Origin: an uncultured Parabacteroides sp.
GTDB taxonomy: Bacteria; Bacteroidota; Bacteroidia; Bacteroidales; Tannerellaceae
Assembly (NCBI RefSeq): GCF_947855115.1
Contig: NZ_CANTZW010000007.1
Span: 1 to 64,000, forward strand
DNA length: 64,000 bases
Direction of reading: 5' to 3'
In this document: positions 26,280 through 34,608 of the stretch, one piece after another
Layout of the letters: each line of letters opens with the position of its first letter
Numbering within the stretch: the stretch's first letter is position 1
The notes under the pieces: model-generated
What the model was told of the DNA's origin: nothing
Database searches by the model: none
Seen by the model: the letters and a program-made list of their open reading frames with translations, nothing else
Made by a program: the position numbers and the translations under genes

Positions 26280-27545
26280 ATGGAATTAAAAAGAGTCGTA
26301 GTAACAGGTCTTGGGGCTATTACTCCTCTTGGTAATACCCTCCCGGAAACATGGGAAGGTATTATCAATGGAAAAAGTGGCGCTGGGCCTATTACTCAGT
26401 TTGATGCATCCAAATTCAAGACACAATTTGCATGCGAGGTTAAAGGCTTCGATCCGTTGAAAGTCATGGATCGTAAGGAAGCCCGCAAGTGTGATCGTTA
26501 TAGCTTATTGGCGATTGACGCCGCGAAACAAGCGATCCAAGACGCGGCAATGGACTTGGATAACGAAGATAAGAACCGTATCGGCGTTATCTTTGCCTCT
26601 GGTATTGGTGGTATCAAGACATTTGATGAGGAAGTATTAGGGTATGCCAAGACGAAAGACACGATCGGTCCGAAGTTCAACCCGTTCTTCATCCCTAAAA
26701 TGATCTCGGATATCGCTGCCGGGCATATTTCCATGCTTTATGGATTCCATGGCCCGAATTTCTCGACCGTATCCGCTTGTGCGTCTTCTACGAACGCTAT
26801 CAGCGACGCATTCAATTATATCCGTCTGGGCAAGGCTAACGTCATTATCACCGGTGGGGCGGAAGCCGCTATCTCTGAGTCGGGCGTGGGTGGATTCAAC
26901 TCTATGAACGCGTTGTCTACGCGTAACGATTCTCCCGAGACAGCGTCTCGTCCGTTCAGCGCGAGTCGCGACGGGTTCGTGATGGGTGAAGGTGCCGCTT
27001 GCTTGGTACTGGAGGAGATGGAGCATGCGTTGGCTCGTGGCGCTAAAATATATTGCGAGATCGCCGGAACCGGAATGTCTGCCGATGCTTATCACCTGAC
27101 CGCTTCTCACCCGGATGGTCTGGGCGCAAAGTTGGTTATGAAGAACGCATTAGAAGATGCCGGGATGACTCCGGAAGATATCGATTATATCAATGTTCAC
27201 GGGACATCGACCCCTGTAGGCGATATCTCGGAGGTGAAGGCGATTAAAGATGTATTCGGAGAACATGCCTATCGCTTGAATATCAGTTCCACGAAGTCTA
27301 TGACCGGTCATTTGCTGGGTGCTGCCGGAGCTGTGGAGGCGATCCTGTGTATTATGGCTATTAATGACGGTATTATCCCACCGACCATTAATCATGCCGA
27401 AGGCGACGATGATCCTGAAATAGATTATAATTTGAATTTTACGTTTAATAAGGCCCAAAAGAAAGAAGTGAAAGCTGCCTTATCGAATACGTTCGGTTTC
27501 GGTGGACACAACGCTTGTGCCATTGTTAAAAAATTCGTGAGATAA
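26280..27545 (+). CDS. fabF: Beta-ketoacyl-[ACP] synthase II
   Basis: This 421-residue condensing enzyme extends fatty acids by two carbons using malonyl-ACP. The active-site cysteine is in VSACASSTNAIS, and the catalytic histidines are in NVHGTSTPVGD and STKSMTGHLLGAAG. All are present and the length is typical. It sits between acpP and rnc; rnc begins one base after its stop. Confidence 0.97.
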   Translation: MELKRVVVTGLGAITPLGNTLPETWEGIINGKSGAGPITQFDASKFKTQFACEVKGFDPLKVMDRKEARKCDRYSLLAIDAAKQAIQDAAMDLDNEDKNRIGVIFASGIGGIKTFDEEVLGYAKTKDTIGPKFNPFFIPKMISDIAAGHISMLYGFHGPNFSTVSACASSTNAISDAFNYIRLGKANVIITGGAEAAISESGVGGFNSMNALSTRNDSPETASRPFSASRDGFVMGEGAACLVLEEMEHALARGAKIYCEIAGTGMSADAYHLTASHPDGLGAKLVMKNALEDAGMTPEDIDYINVHGTSTPVGDISEVKAIKDVFGEHAYRLNISSTKSMTGHLLGAAGAVEAILCIMAINDGIIPPTINHAEGDDDPEIDYNLNFTFNKAQKKEVKAALSNTFGFGGHNACAIVKKFVR

Positions 27546-27546
27546 C

Positions 27547-28413
27547 GTGTCTGGAAAGCTATATAAAGAGCTATACGGAAAGCTATATAGAAGAATAAGG
27601 CTCCTAATGAATAAAAATAGGGAGCCTTATTTTTCTTTATTGAAGGTTCTAAATTTTTATCCGGATGATATCCGGATTTACGAGCAGGCTTTATTGCATA
27701 GATCATCGTCGATATCGACCCGTGATGGGATATCTGTAAATAATGAGCGTCTCGAGTTCTTGGGGGATGCTATCCTGAGCGCGGTGGTCGCCGCTATTCT
27801 CTACAAGCGTTACCCGAATAGGCGGGAAGGTTTCTTGACCGACACACGTTCCAAGATCGTGAAACGCGATACGATGAACGAGGTTGCGATTCGGCTTGGG
27901 CTGGATCGAATGATCGTTTGCTCGGCCAAGGTGTGCATTCATAAACATAATTTATATGGTAATGCGCTCGAGGCCTTGATCGGCGCTATCTACGTGGAAA
28001 AAGGTTACGATGCCTGTTATAAATTTATCCATGACGAGATAATCGAGAGATGTATTGACGTGGAGCTGCTCATACAGGAAAAGGTAAATTTCAAGTCTAA
28101 CTTGGTCGAGTGGGGCCAGAAGAATAGAGTTCCTGTCATATTCGACCTGATAGACTCTACTACGGATGAGGACGGGGCTCCTGTATTCCATAGCGCTGTC
28201 AGTTTGTTTGACGAGCAAGTGGGTGTAGGTGTCGGTTATTCGAAGAAGGAATCCCAACAGGCCGCCGCGAAGATGGCGCTCATAAAGTTGCGGGAGGATA
28301 GAAAGTTCCGGCAGCATATCTTAGAAATGAAGAAGTATAAGGCCAGATGGGAACCCGGGGAGGATTATAAACCTGAAGACTCAAATGAGATGGATTATGA
28401 AGAATCAACGTGA
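27547..28413 (+). CDS. rnc: Ribonuclease III
   Basis: This 288-residue enzyme cleaves double-stranded RNA in ribosomal RNA processing and decay. NNERLEFLGDAILSAVV holds the catalytic acidic cluster, and GNALEALIGAIYVEKG the second acidic pair. A C-terminal double-stranded RNA binding domain follows (DEQVGVGVGYSKKESQQAAAKMALIKL). The GTG at 27547 is preferred because residues RIRLLMNKNREPY resemble the N-terminus I recall for Bacteroides homologues; an ATG at 27607 would drop 20 residues. That ATG lies in the loop of a strong hairpin (27594-27631), and AGCTATA repeats with 12-base period lie in the first 15 codons. Confidence 0.93.
   Translation: MSGKLYKELYGKLYRRIRLLMNKNREPYFSLLKVLNFYPDDIRIYEQALLHRSSSISTRDGISVNNERLEFLGDAILSAVVAAILYKRYPNRREGFLTDTRSKIVKRDTMNEVAIRLGLDRMIVCSAKVCIHKHNLYGNALEALIGAIYVEKGYDACYKFIHDEIIERCIDVELLIQEKVNFKSNLVEWGQKNRVPVIFDLIDSTTDEDGAPVFHSAVSLFDEQVGVGVGYSKKESQQAAAKMALIKLREDRKFRQHILEMKKYKARWEPGEDYKPEDSNEMDYEEST
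27557..27587. repeat. AGCTATA repeated three times at 12-base spacing
   Basis: AGCTATA begins at 27557, 27569 and 27581. A longer direct repeat GGAAAGCTATATA occurs at 27553-27565 and 27577-27589, 24 bases apart. In the rnc frame it gives KLYKELYGKLY. It lies just before the hairpin at 27594. Confidence 0.7.
27594..27635 (+). terminator. Terminator-like hairpin inside the start of rnc
   Basis: Arms AATAAGGCTCC (27594-27604) and GGAGCCTTATT (27621-27631) pair perfectly over 11 bases and are followed by TTTC. This looks like an intrinsic terminator after fabF, yet it falls within the rnc reading frame. It could end part of the acpP-fabF transcripts or be a site for RNase III self-control. Confidence 0.65.
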
Positions 28414-30976
28414 TAGATTTCTCCGGAAGTTGATAACCGGAATGTTTTGTATCGTTTGTCTCTCGATTTCATGCCTACGGGCACAAATTAGCGAAGGAGG
28501 CCTGCCTCCCAGTTTCCGGTTTTCCGGTTCGCTCAGGAGTGAGCGGCAGGCGATACAGGTCCCGGTAGATTTCAGCGTGGAAGATCTTAAGGCGGTCGAT
28601 GCGTGGAGGGTGAGTCAAGGCGCTCCATTGCGGGTAGCCAAGTCTATCCAGACCAGTTTCGATATCGCCGATAGCGGCGATTGGATTTCACTGCCCGATG
28701 GTAGCCAGGTATGGCAACTTCATCTTCAGGCGAAAGGGGCGATCGCCTTGATTCTATATTATTCAGACTTTTACATCCCCGAAGGAGCCCGGCTGTACCT
28801 ATATAACGCGGCGAAAACCCAGGTATTGGGAGCCTATACACATCGTACACACCCGGAGAACGGACCGTTCGCTACCGAGGCCGTGGCGGGCGATGAGGTG
28901 ATCCTCGAATATGTACCGGCGCCATCCGGCGAGATACCCCGCTTACGTATCCGGGAAGTAGGCTACGGATATAATCATCTTTATACGACCGCTCCGGGAG
29001 CCGACAGCTCGGCTCCTTGCGAGGTGAATATCAATTGCGAGGAAGGAGCCGACTGGCAGGAGCAAAAGAACGGGGTGATACAGATGATCCAATACATCCG
29101 CGATAAAAAGGGAGAGGGGAGTTCCTATATTTGCACGGCCTCTTTGGTTAATAATACGGCCCGCGACAAAAAGCCCTATGTATTGTCCGCTTTCCATTGC
29201 TCGCAGGATATGCGGGGCGAGCATACGGCTACTCCCGAGGAATTGGCTGTATGGTTGTTTTATTTCCACCAGGAACGTGTGGGCTGCGATAATGAGTCGC
29301 CTATTCGTCCGATTAAGACCATGGTGGGATGTACGCGGAAAGCTTCTACCCCTGTCGAAAACGGTTCCGATGGATTGTTGCTATTGCTCAACGACGAGAT
29401 CCCCGATGATTATAACGTGTTTTTCAACGGCTGGGATCGCTCAAATGCGCTTTCGCTCTCGGGCGTGGGAATCCATCATCCTTCCGGTGATTATATGAAA
29501 ATCTCCACCTATGGAAATTATCCCACTGAATCGTCTACATGGCAGAATAGCGACACGTGGCAGACAGGTGCGGAGAACGCTCATTGGAACGCTACTTTCG
29601 ATGCTACGCTCAATGGGCATGGAGTGACCGAGGGAGGTTCTTCCGGCTCGCCGTTGTTCAATAGTAAAGGCTTGATTATAGGTACACTGAGCGGTGGCAG
29701 CTCCAGTTGTGAATTACCTGAAGGATTGAATCTATACGGTAAATTGTATTACCACTGGAATAAATACAGTGATAATGATACGGCCCGGATGGATGTCTGG
29801 CTGGATCCGCTCGGAACGGGTGTCACCTCCTTGCAGGGAATGACGCAGGATGGAAAAACGGTCGGAAGCGAGTATGAAGGGCCGACCGATTTGAGATACA
29901 AACAGATCTCCACGGATGAGATCCGGTTGACATGGAATGCCCCGGTCCTTGAAAAGACAGCAGGCTGGGGATCACAAAGTCGTAATATTGAGTTCGGTCT
30001 CGGAGGAGAACCATTCTATTTCGCCCAGAAATGGGATACGGACGATCTGTGGCCGGTACATAAAAAAACGATTCGGAAAGTTAATTTCTATCCGCTGAGA
30101 GGAGTTACTTATGGAGTCTATATCAAACAGGGAAACCGGGAGTATGAAGAGATTTTCACTCAACTGGAATCCGATAAATTAAATTCGGTCACACTTAAAA
30201 CACCATTCGTAATCGACGCGAAACAAGATTTGCTGGTAGCCATTCATGTGATGAACTATGCCAAAAATATGTACCCGGCATACGCTGACGAAGGTCCCGC
30301 GGTCGATGGAAAGGGGAATTTATATTCTTTGGATGGAAAGAAATGGGAAACATTCTCGAAAGATGAGATAGATGCCAATGTTTTGTTATCCATCGTAATA
30401 AATGCGGAAGAAGGCGAGCTTCCCTCAAGTTCCGTATTCTCCGCGAGCACTTTCTTGGAGAAACCGCAACCCCAGAGAACAGGCCGATTATCGTTCCGGA
30501 AACTGGCTATCCCCTCCGATGCGCGAGAAGGTGAGTTGATCACGGCTTTTCCGGAGCTGACCGGTTATAAGGTATATCAAGATATGCGTGAACTGACGAC
30601 GTTGCCTGCTTCCCAACGGAGTTACACGGTGAAAAATCTGGCGACAAGTACCCCTGTGCTCCAAGTAACGGCACTTTATGGTACCGACGAGAGCGCTCCG
30701 GTTACGGCAATTCCGGAAACGAGCGTGGGTAACGAACTGATCCCGACAGGTGAAGAGGTGGATATCCTGCCGCGTGTCTTCTCGAATGAGGTACAGATCC
30801 GGAATCATCAACAACTGAAGTCGCTGGAGGTCTATAAGGCCGATGGCAAATTGGTACGTAGTATCCGGCAACCGGGAAGTAGTCTCGACACGAGCGATTT
30901 CGCCACCGGGATGTACATCTTCCGCTTGACAACCGAGAAGGGAAGCCGGACTATCCAATGCATTAAGAGATGGTAA
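28397..30976 (+). CDS. Secreted trypsin-fold protease with C-terminal sorting domain
   Basis: The 859-residue protein has a signal peptide (LITGMFCIVCLSISCLRAQ) and a trypsin-like domain. Counting from an in-frame ATG four codons upstream (28385), the likely triad is histidine 271 (LSAFHC), aspartate 329 (GSDGLLLLL) and serine 420 (GGSSGSPLFN). The cysteines and the motif are like lysyl endopeptidases, so lysine specificity is possible but unproved. The last 70 residues (SLEVYKADGKLVRSI, then SDFATGMYIFRLTTEKG) match the type A sorting domain of type IX secretion, so the protein is probably delivered to the surface or outside. Its start overlaps the end of rnc by about 17 bases. Confidence 0.87.
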   Translation: MKNQRDRFLRKLITGMFCIVCLSISCLRAQISEGGLPPSFRFSGSLRSERQAIQVPVDFSVEDLKAVDAWRVSQGAPLRVAKSIQTSFDIADSGDWISLPDGSQVWQLHLQAKGAIALILYYSDFYIPEGARLYLYNAAKTQVLGAYTHRTHPENGPFATEAVAGDEVILEYVPAPSGEIPRLRIREVGYGYNHLYTTAPGADSSAPCEVNINCEEGADWQEQKNGVIQMIQYIRDKKGEGSSYICTASLVNNTARDKKPYVLSAFHCSQDMRGEHTATPEELAVWLFYFHQERVGCDNESPIRPIKTMVGCTRKASTPVENGSDGLLLLLNDEIPDDYNVFFNGWDRSNALSLSGVGIHHPSGDYMKISTYGNYPTESSTWQNSDTWQTGAENAHWNATFDATLNGHGVTEGGSSGSPLFNSKGLIIGTLSGGSSSCELPEGLNLYGKLYYHWNKYSDNDTARMDVWLDPLGTGVTSLQGMTQDGKTVGSEYEGPTDLRYKQISTDEIRLTWNAPVLEKTAGWGSQSRNIEFGLGGEPFYFAQKWDTDDLWPVHKKTIRKVNFYPLRGVTYGVYIKQGNREYEEIFTQLESDKLNSVTLKTPFVIDAKQDLLVAIHVMNYAKNMYPAYADEGPAVDGKGNLYSLDGKKWETFSKDEIDANVLLSIVINAEEGELPSSSVFSASTFLEKPQPQRTGRLSFRKLAIPSDAREGELITAFPELTGYKVYQDMRELTTLPASQRSYTVKNLATSTPVLQVTALYGTDESAPVTAIPETSVGNELIPTGEEVDILPRVFSNEVQIRNHQQLKSLEVYKADGKLVRSIRQPGSSLDTSDFATGMYIFRLTTEKGSRTIQCIKRW

Positions 30977-31092
30977 CTATATATTGTCTTACAGTGTGAA
31001 TCCTTGTTAAGTATTAGAGTATATTAAAATATAAACCCTCTATAAATCGTATAATCGTTTATAGAGGGTTTTGCTGTAAGATAGTATATAGT
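30976..31092. repeat. 117-bp nested inverted repeat after the protease gene
   Basis: The outer arms 30976-30994 and 31074-31092 pair at 16 of 19 positions, with an unbroken eight-base block TCTTACAG/CTGTAAGA. Inside, arms 31033-31046 and 31058-31071 form a perfect 14-bp stem around an 11-base loop, followed by one T and G. The first outer base is the last base of the stop codon. It may be a terminator, a small mobile element, or both. Confidence 0.7.
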
Positions 31093-31134
31093 CACCGATC
31101 AAAAAATGAATCCGCGCCCGTTCGCGTTGTCTGC

Positions 31135-31171
31135 GTATGTCCGGTATCTCGATTAGACATACCGTTTTTTT
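31135..31171 (+). terminator. Intrinsic terminator after the protease gene
   Basis: Arms GTATGTC (31135-31141) and GACATAC (31156-31162) are followed two bases on by seven T residues, the pattern of a rightward terminator. It stands between the protease gene and the convergent pfkA. Confidence 0.65.
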
Positions 31172-31174
31172 ATT

Positions 31175-32188
31175 TTATTTCCCGAATGTTACCCCCATTC
31201 GTTTTCCTTGTACGATCAAATCGTGGTCTGGTGTCACCAGCTTTAGTTTTCCCGCTACTTCCGACAAGGGAATGGATGCTACCCCGCCTCCTTTTATACA
31301 GACCATACGGCCGAATTCTCCGTTGGCGATCAGTTCCGTGGCATGGCCTCCCAGGCGGGTCGCCAGGTTACGGTCGAACGGAGAGGGATTCCCGCCCCGT
31401 TGGGTATATCCCAATACGGTATCGCGGGTCTCGATACCCGTTCCCGCCTCGATAGCCCGGGTGATATAGTCGGAAGGCCGTTTTTTATCCGGAGTCTCGA
31501 TACCTTCGGCCACTACGACGATAGAGTAAGGTTTCCCCCTGCGGGCCCGGTTCAGGATCGCCTCGTTCACCTTATCGATATCGTATCCCAGTTCGGGAAG
31601 CAAGATCACGTCGGCGCCTCCGGCCATCCCCGCGTACAAGGCGATCCATCCGGCATGATGGCCCATCACCTCCACGACCATCACCCGCTTATGGGAACTG
31701 GCCGTGGAATGAAGACGGTCTATGGATTCCGTGGCGATATTCACGGCGGTATTGAAACCGAACGTGATATCGGTTCCCCATATGTCGTTATCGATTGTCT
31801 TGGGAACACCTATCACGTTCAACCCGATCTGAGATAGTAAATTGGCGGTTTTCTGCGTACCGTTTCCTCCGATACAAACCAGGCAGTCCAAGCCCAGCTC
31901 CTCGTAATTCCGCTTGATGATCTCCGGTTTCTCCGAATCGCCAGAGGCCAAGAGCTTGCGGAAAGGCTTCTCCCGGGACGTTCCTAAAATGGTTCCCCCT
32001 AAATTTAATATACCGGATAAGTTCCGTTCATCGAAAACTTGGATGTCTTTATTCAGAAGACCTATAAAACCACTATGAATGCCAATGACTTCCATGCCGT
32101 AATGCATGATAGCTGTCTTGCCGACACCGCGAATCGTAGCGTTGATACCGGGGCAATCGCCACCCGATGAGAGAATCCCTATTTTCAT
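31175..32188 (-). CDS. pfkA: 6-phosphofructokinase, ATP/PPi mixed-motif type
   Basis: This 337-residue enzyme phosphorylates fructose 6-phosphate in glycolysis. It opens ILSSGGDCPGINATIRG. The donor-site box reads CIGGNGT (asparagine 109, glycine 110) and the catalytic loop VPKTIDNDIWGTD (lysine 130). In ATP enzymes the first box has glycine and in pyrophosphate enzymes aspartate at that position; the lysine after the proline is the pyrophosphate-type residue. Glycine plus lysine is a mixed pattern, and the first position is asparagine instead of the usual aspartate, so the phosphoryl donor cannot be settled. EVMGHHAGWIALYAG is normal. Confidence 0.93.
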   Translation of the reverse strand: MKIGILSSGGDCPGINATIRGVGKTAIMHYGMEVIGIHSGFIGLLNKDIQVFDERNLSGILNLGGTILGTSREKPFRKLLASGDSEKPEIIKRNYEELGLDCLVCIGGNGTQKTANLLSQIGLNVIGVPKTIDNDIWGTDITFGFNTAVNIATESIDRLHSTASSHKRVMVVEVMGHHAGWIALYAGMAGGADVILLPELGYDIDKVNEAILNRARRGKPYSIVVVAEGIETPDKKRPSDYITRAIEAGTGIETRDTVLGYTQRGGNPSPFDRNLATRLGGHATELIANGEFGRMVCIKGGGVASIPLSEVAGKLKLVTPDHDLIVQGKRMGVTFGK

Positions 32189-32212
32189 CGTAATGTTAAT
32201 TTAAGTACCTAG

Positions 32213-32220
32213 CAAAGATA
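32213..32220 (-). promoter_or_regulatory. Candidate -7 element for pfkA
   Basis: The minus strand reads TATCTTTG, matching TAnnTTTG, about 30 bases before the start codon. Confidence 0.5.
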
Positions 32221-32239
32221 TAAATAAAAAGAGAATGCC

Positions 32240-32247
32240 TACATTTG
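32240..32247 (+). promoter_or_regulatory. Candidate -7 element for the GH3-family gene
   Basis: TACATTTG matches TAnnTTTG, 22 bases before the start codon. It is back to back with the pfkA element. Confidence 0.5.
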
Positions 32248-32269
32248 CACCCGAACAAATAAAAAGAGC

Positions 32270-33787
32270 ATGGATATTTTAACACAGACGATTTCGCTCC
32301 TTTTCCGCCACCGACAAACGGAGATCGGACGATTTGGGCAGGATATAGACCGTATCCAGCGCAAGCAACTGCATGCTCTGCTCTCTAAGGCGCGGGATAC
32401 GGAATGGGGGCTCAAATATGATTATAAAAGCATTCGCTCTTATTCCGACTTCTGCCAACGTCTTCCTTTACAGACCTATGACGACATAAAGCCGTATGTT
32501 ACCCGGATGATAAACGGAGAAAGGAATATCCTTTGGCCCTCGGTGGTGAGGTGGTACGCTAAGAGTAGCGGAACCACGAACGACAAAAGTAAATTCCTGC
32601 CCGTCACCCCCGAGATATTGAAGGGGTGCCATTATAAAGGAGGCTTCGATTGCGTGGCCATTTATCTGCGGAACAATCCGGAAAGCCGTTTCTTCTCCAA
32701 GAAAGGCTTGATACTGGGCGGTAGCCACAGCCCTTCCCCGCTGAACTCCGAGGCCCATCAAGGAGATCTATCTGCCGTATTGCTTCAAAATCTCAACCCG
32801 CTCGTCAATTTAATACGTGTCCCCAAGAAACCCATCATCCTGATGGATGAATGGGAAAGCAAGATCAAGGCGATCGTGGAGAACACGTGGAACAAGGACG
32901 TGAACAGCCTGTCTGGTGTTCCTTCTTGGATGTTGGTCTTGATCAAGGCGGTATTGAGAAAAACAGGCAGGGAATACCTTACGGACGTATGGCCCAATCT
33001 GGAGGTATTCTTTCATGGAGGCATTAGCTTCGAGCCTTACCGGGAACAATATAAAGCGTTGATTCCATCGGATAAGATGCGTTATATGGAGACCTATAAC
33101 GCATCTGAGGGGTTCTTCGGGCTACAAGACGATCCGGCAGACCCGAGTTTGCTTATGATGCCGGATTACGGTATTTTCTACGAGTTTATCCCGATGAACG
33201 AGGTGGGTAACGACCATCCGACCGTGTTGCCGCTGGAATCGGTGGAAACGGGGAAAAATTACGCCATGGTGATCACCACCTCGGGAGGATTGTGGCGTTA
33301 TCAAATCGGGGATACGGTACGCTTCACCTCGTTGTTTCCTCACAAATTTGTTATTTCCGGGCGTACCAAGCATTTTATTAACGCGTTTGGCGAGGAGCTG
33401 ATGGTAGACAATGCGGATAAGGCGATCGCCATGACTTGCCTCCGTACCGGGGCGAAAGTGAAAGAATATACCGCGGCCCCGCTCTTCATGCTGGATAAGG
33501 CGAAAGGACGGCATCAATGGTTTATCGAGTTTGACAAAAAACCGGAATCTCTCGATGAATTCGCCGTTTTATTAGACCGGAACTTGCAAAAACTGAACTC
33601 GGATTATGAGGCGAAGCGGTATAAGGAGATCTCCCTTCAACCGCTGGAGATCGTGATCGCCCGCGATGGCGCTTTCTATGAATGGCTCAAGCAGAAAGGT
33701 AAATTGGGCGGGCAACACAAGATTCCGCGTCTCAGCAACGACCGTACGCATATCGAGGAGCTTTTGCGCATCAACCGGTCGCTGTAA
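32270..33787 (+). CDS. GH3 auxin-responsive promoter-like acyl-adenylating enzyme
   Basis: This 505-residue protein matches the GH3 family, related to plant acid-amido synthetases. Motifs include VRWYAKSSGTTNDKSKFLPV (adenylate-forming, threonine/serine-rich loop), YMETYNASEGFFGLQDD, and GGLWRYQIGDTVRFTSLFPHKFVISGRTKHFIN. These fit an ATP-dependent enzyme that activates a carboxylate as adenylate and joins it to an amine or thiol. The bacterial substrate is not known. The protein lacks a signal peptide. It is transcribed alone, divergent from pfkA. Confidence 0.88.
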   Translation: MDILTQTISLLFRHRQTEIGRFGQDIDRIQRKQLHALLSKARDTEWGLKYDYKSIRSYSDFCQRLPLQTYDDIKPYVTRMINGERNILWPSVVRWYAKSSGTTNDKSKFLPVTPEILKGCHYKGGFDCVAIYLRNNPESRFFSKKGLILGGSHSPSPLNSEAHQGDLSAVLLQNLNPLVNLIRVPKKPIILMDEWESKIKAIVENTWNKDVNSLSGVPSWMLVLIKAVLRKTGREYLTDVWPNLEVFFHGGISFEPYREQYKALIPSDKMRYMETYNASEGFFGLQDDPADPSLLMMPDYGIFYEFIPMNEVGNDHPTVLPLESVETGKNYAMVITTSGGLWRYQIGDTVRFTSLFPHKFVISGRTKHFINAFGEELMVDNADKAIAMTCLRTGAKVKEYTAAPLFMLDKAKGRHQWFIEFDKKPESLDEFAVLLDRNLQKLNSDYEAKRYKEISLQPLEIVIARDGAFYEWLKQKGKLGGQHKIPRLSNDRTHIEELLRINRSL

Positions 33788-33817
33788 ACCGGCAAATGCC
33801 TTACCCGAAGTAACGGG

Positions 33818-34603
33818 TTAAAACTGATAAGTCAGGTAGAATCCCGCCATGTTCGTGTTGAATACCGGAGCGGCTACGAGCGGGCAACTCTTCATGTTTC
33901 GATTGATCCGGCGCGCGATGGCGTTGCGAATCGGGAAATAGATCAGATAGGATAATTCTACCGACAAGATCCCGAAGCCTGCGCCGGCCACTACATCCGC
34001 TACCCAATGCCGGTTGTTATACAGGCGCGAGCCGGCCACGAACGCGGCGATCGCATACCCGGAATAAGCGAGTACTGGAGAGCTGTCCTTGAATTCCTTG
34101 TATGCCATATGTGCCCCTAGGAAGGCGTTTGAGGTATGTCCCGACGGGAAGGAATGAGGCGCCCCATCCGGGCGAGGTTCGTTCACCCAGTTCTTCAGTC
34201 CATGTACCATCAAGCCGTTCATCCCTTCTGCCAGGGCTACCAAGCAAAGCTGGTCTACCCAGTTATGTTTCTCTTTTCCCATGAGGTCACAGACAAATAC
34301 CCAGCCCAGCATTCCCCATTCCAGATAGTTATCGATACGGATTTGCTTCACGGAATCTTTTCGGGAAAATAAATGAAAGTCATTCATCCCGTCGATCGCC
34401 GTGCCTACGGCCCCTACCGTTATCAACGAGGCCGGAAGGATCAGGCTCTTGGGGTTGAACTTGTAGGCTACGACAGGCATTCTCTCCTTGACAGGGGTTT
34501 GAGAACGCACGTTTAAGGTATCGAGATCCCGAACGCTGGCTAGCGTAATGTTTGCGAAACCTATTAAAAGGCCGGCCAAGATAATTAATTTCCTATATAT
34601 CAT
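33818..34603 (-). CDS. PAP2-family phosphatase
   Basis: The 261-residue protein starts with a signal-like helix MIYRKLIILAGLLIGFANITLAS, and the ATG at 34603 lies five bases after the stop of the GH110 gene, which decides the start over a longer frame beginning at 34717. The PAP2 motifs are present: PSGHTSNAFLGAH, and LYNNRHWVADVVAGAGFG near the C-terminus; the first motif (KxxxxxxRP) appears as KNWVNEPRPDG. It probably removes phosphate from lipid pyrophosphates, or from lipid A, at the periplasmic face. The exact substrate is not known. Confidence 0.88.
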   Translation of the reverse strand: MIYRKLIILAGLLIGFANITLASVRDLDTLNVRSQTPVKERMPVVAYKFNPKSLILPASLITVGAVGTAIDGMNDFHLFSRKDSVKQIRIDNYLEWGMLGWVFVCDLMGKEKHNWVDQLCLVALAEGMNGLMVHGLKNWVNEPRPDGAPHSFPSGHTSNAFLGAHMAYKEFKDSSPVLAYSGYAIAAFVAGSRLYNNRHWVADVVAGAGFGILSVELSYLIYFPIRNAIARRINRNMKSCPLVAAPVFNTNMAGFYLTYQF

Positions 34604-34608
34604 ATCTG

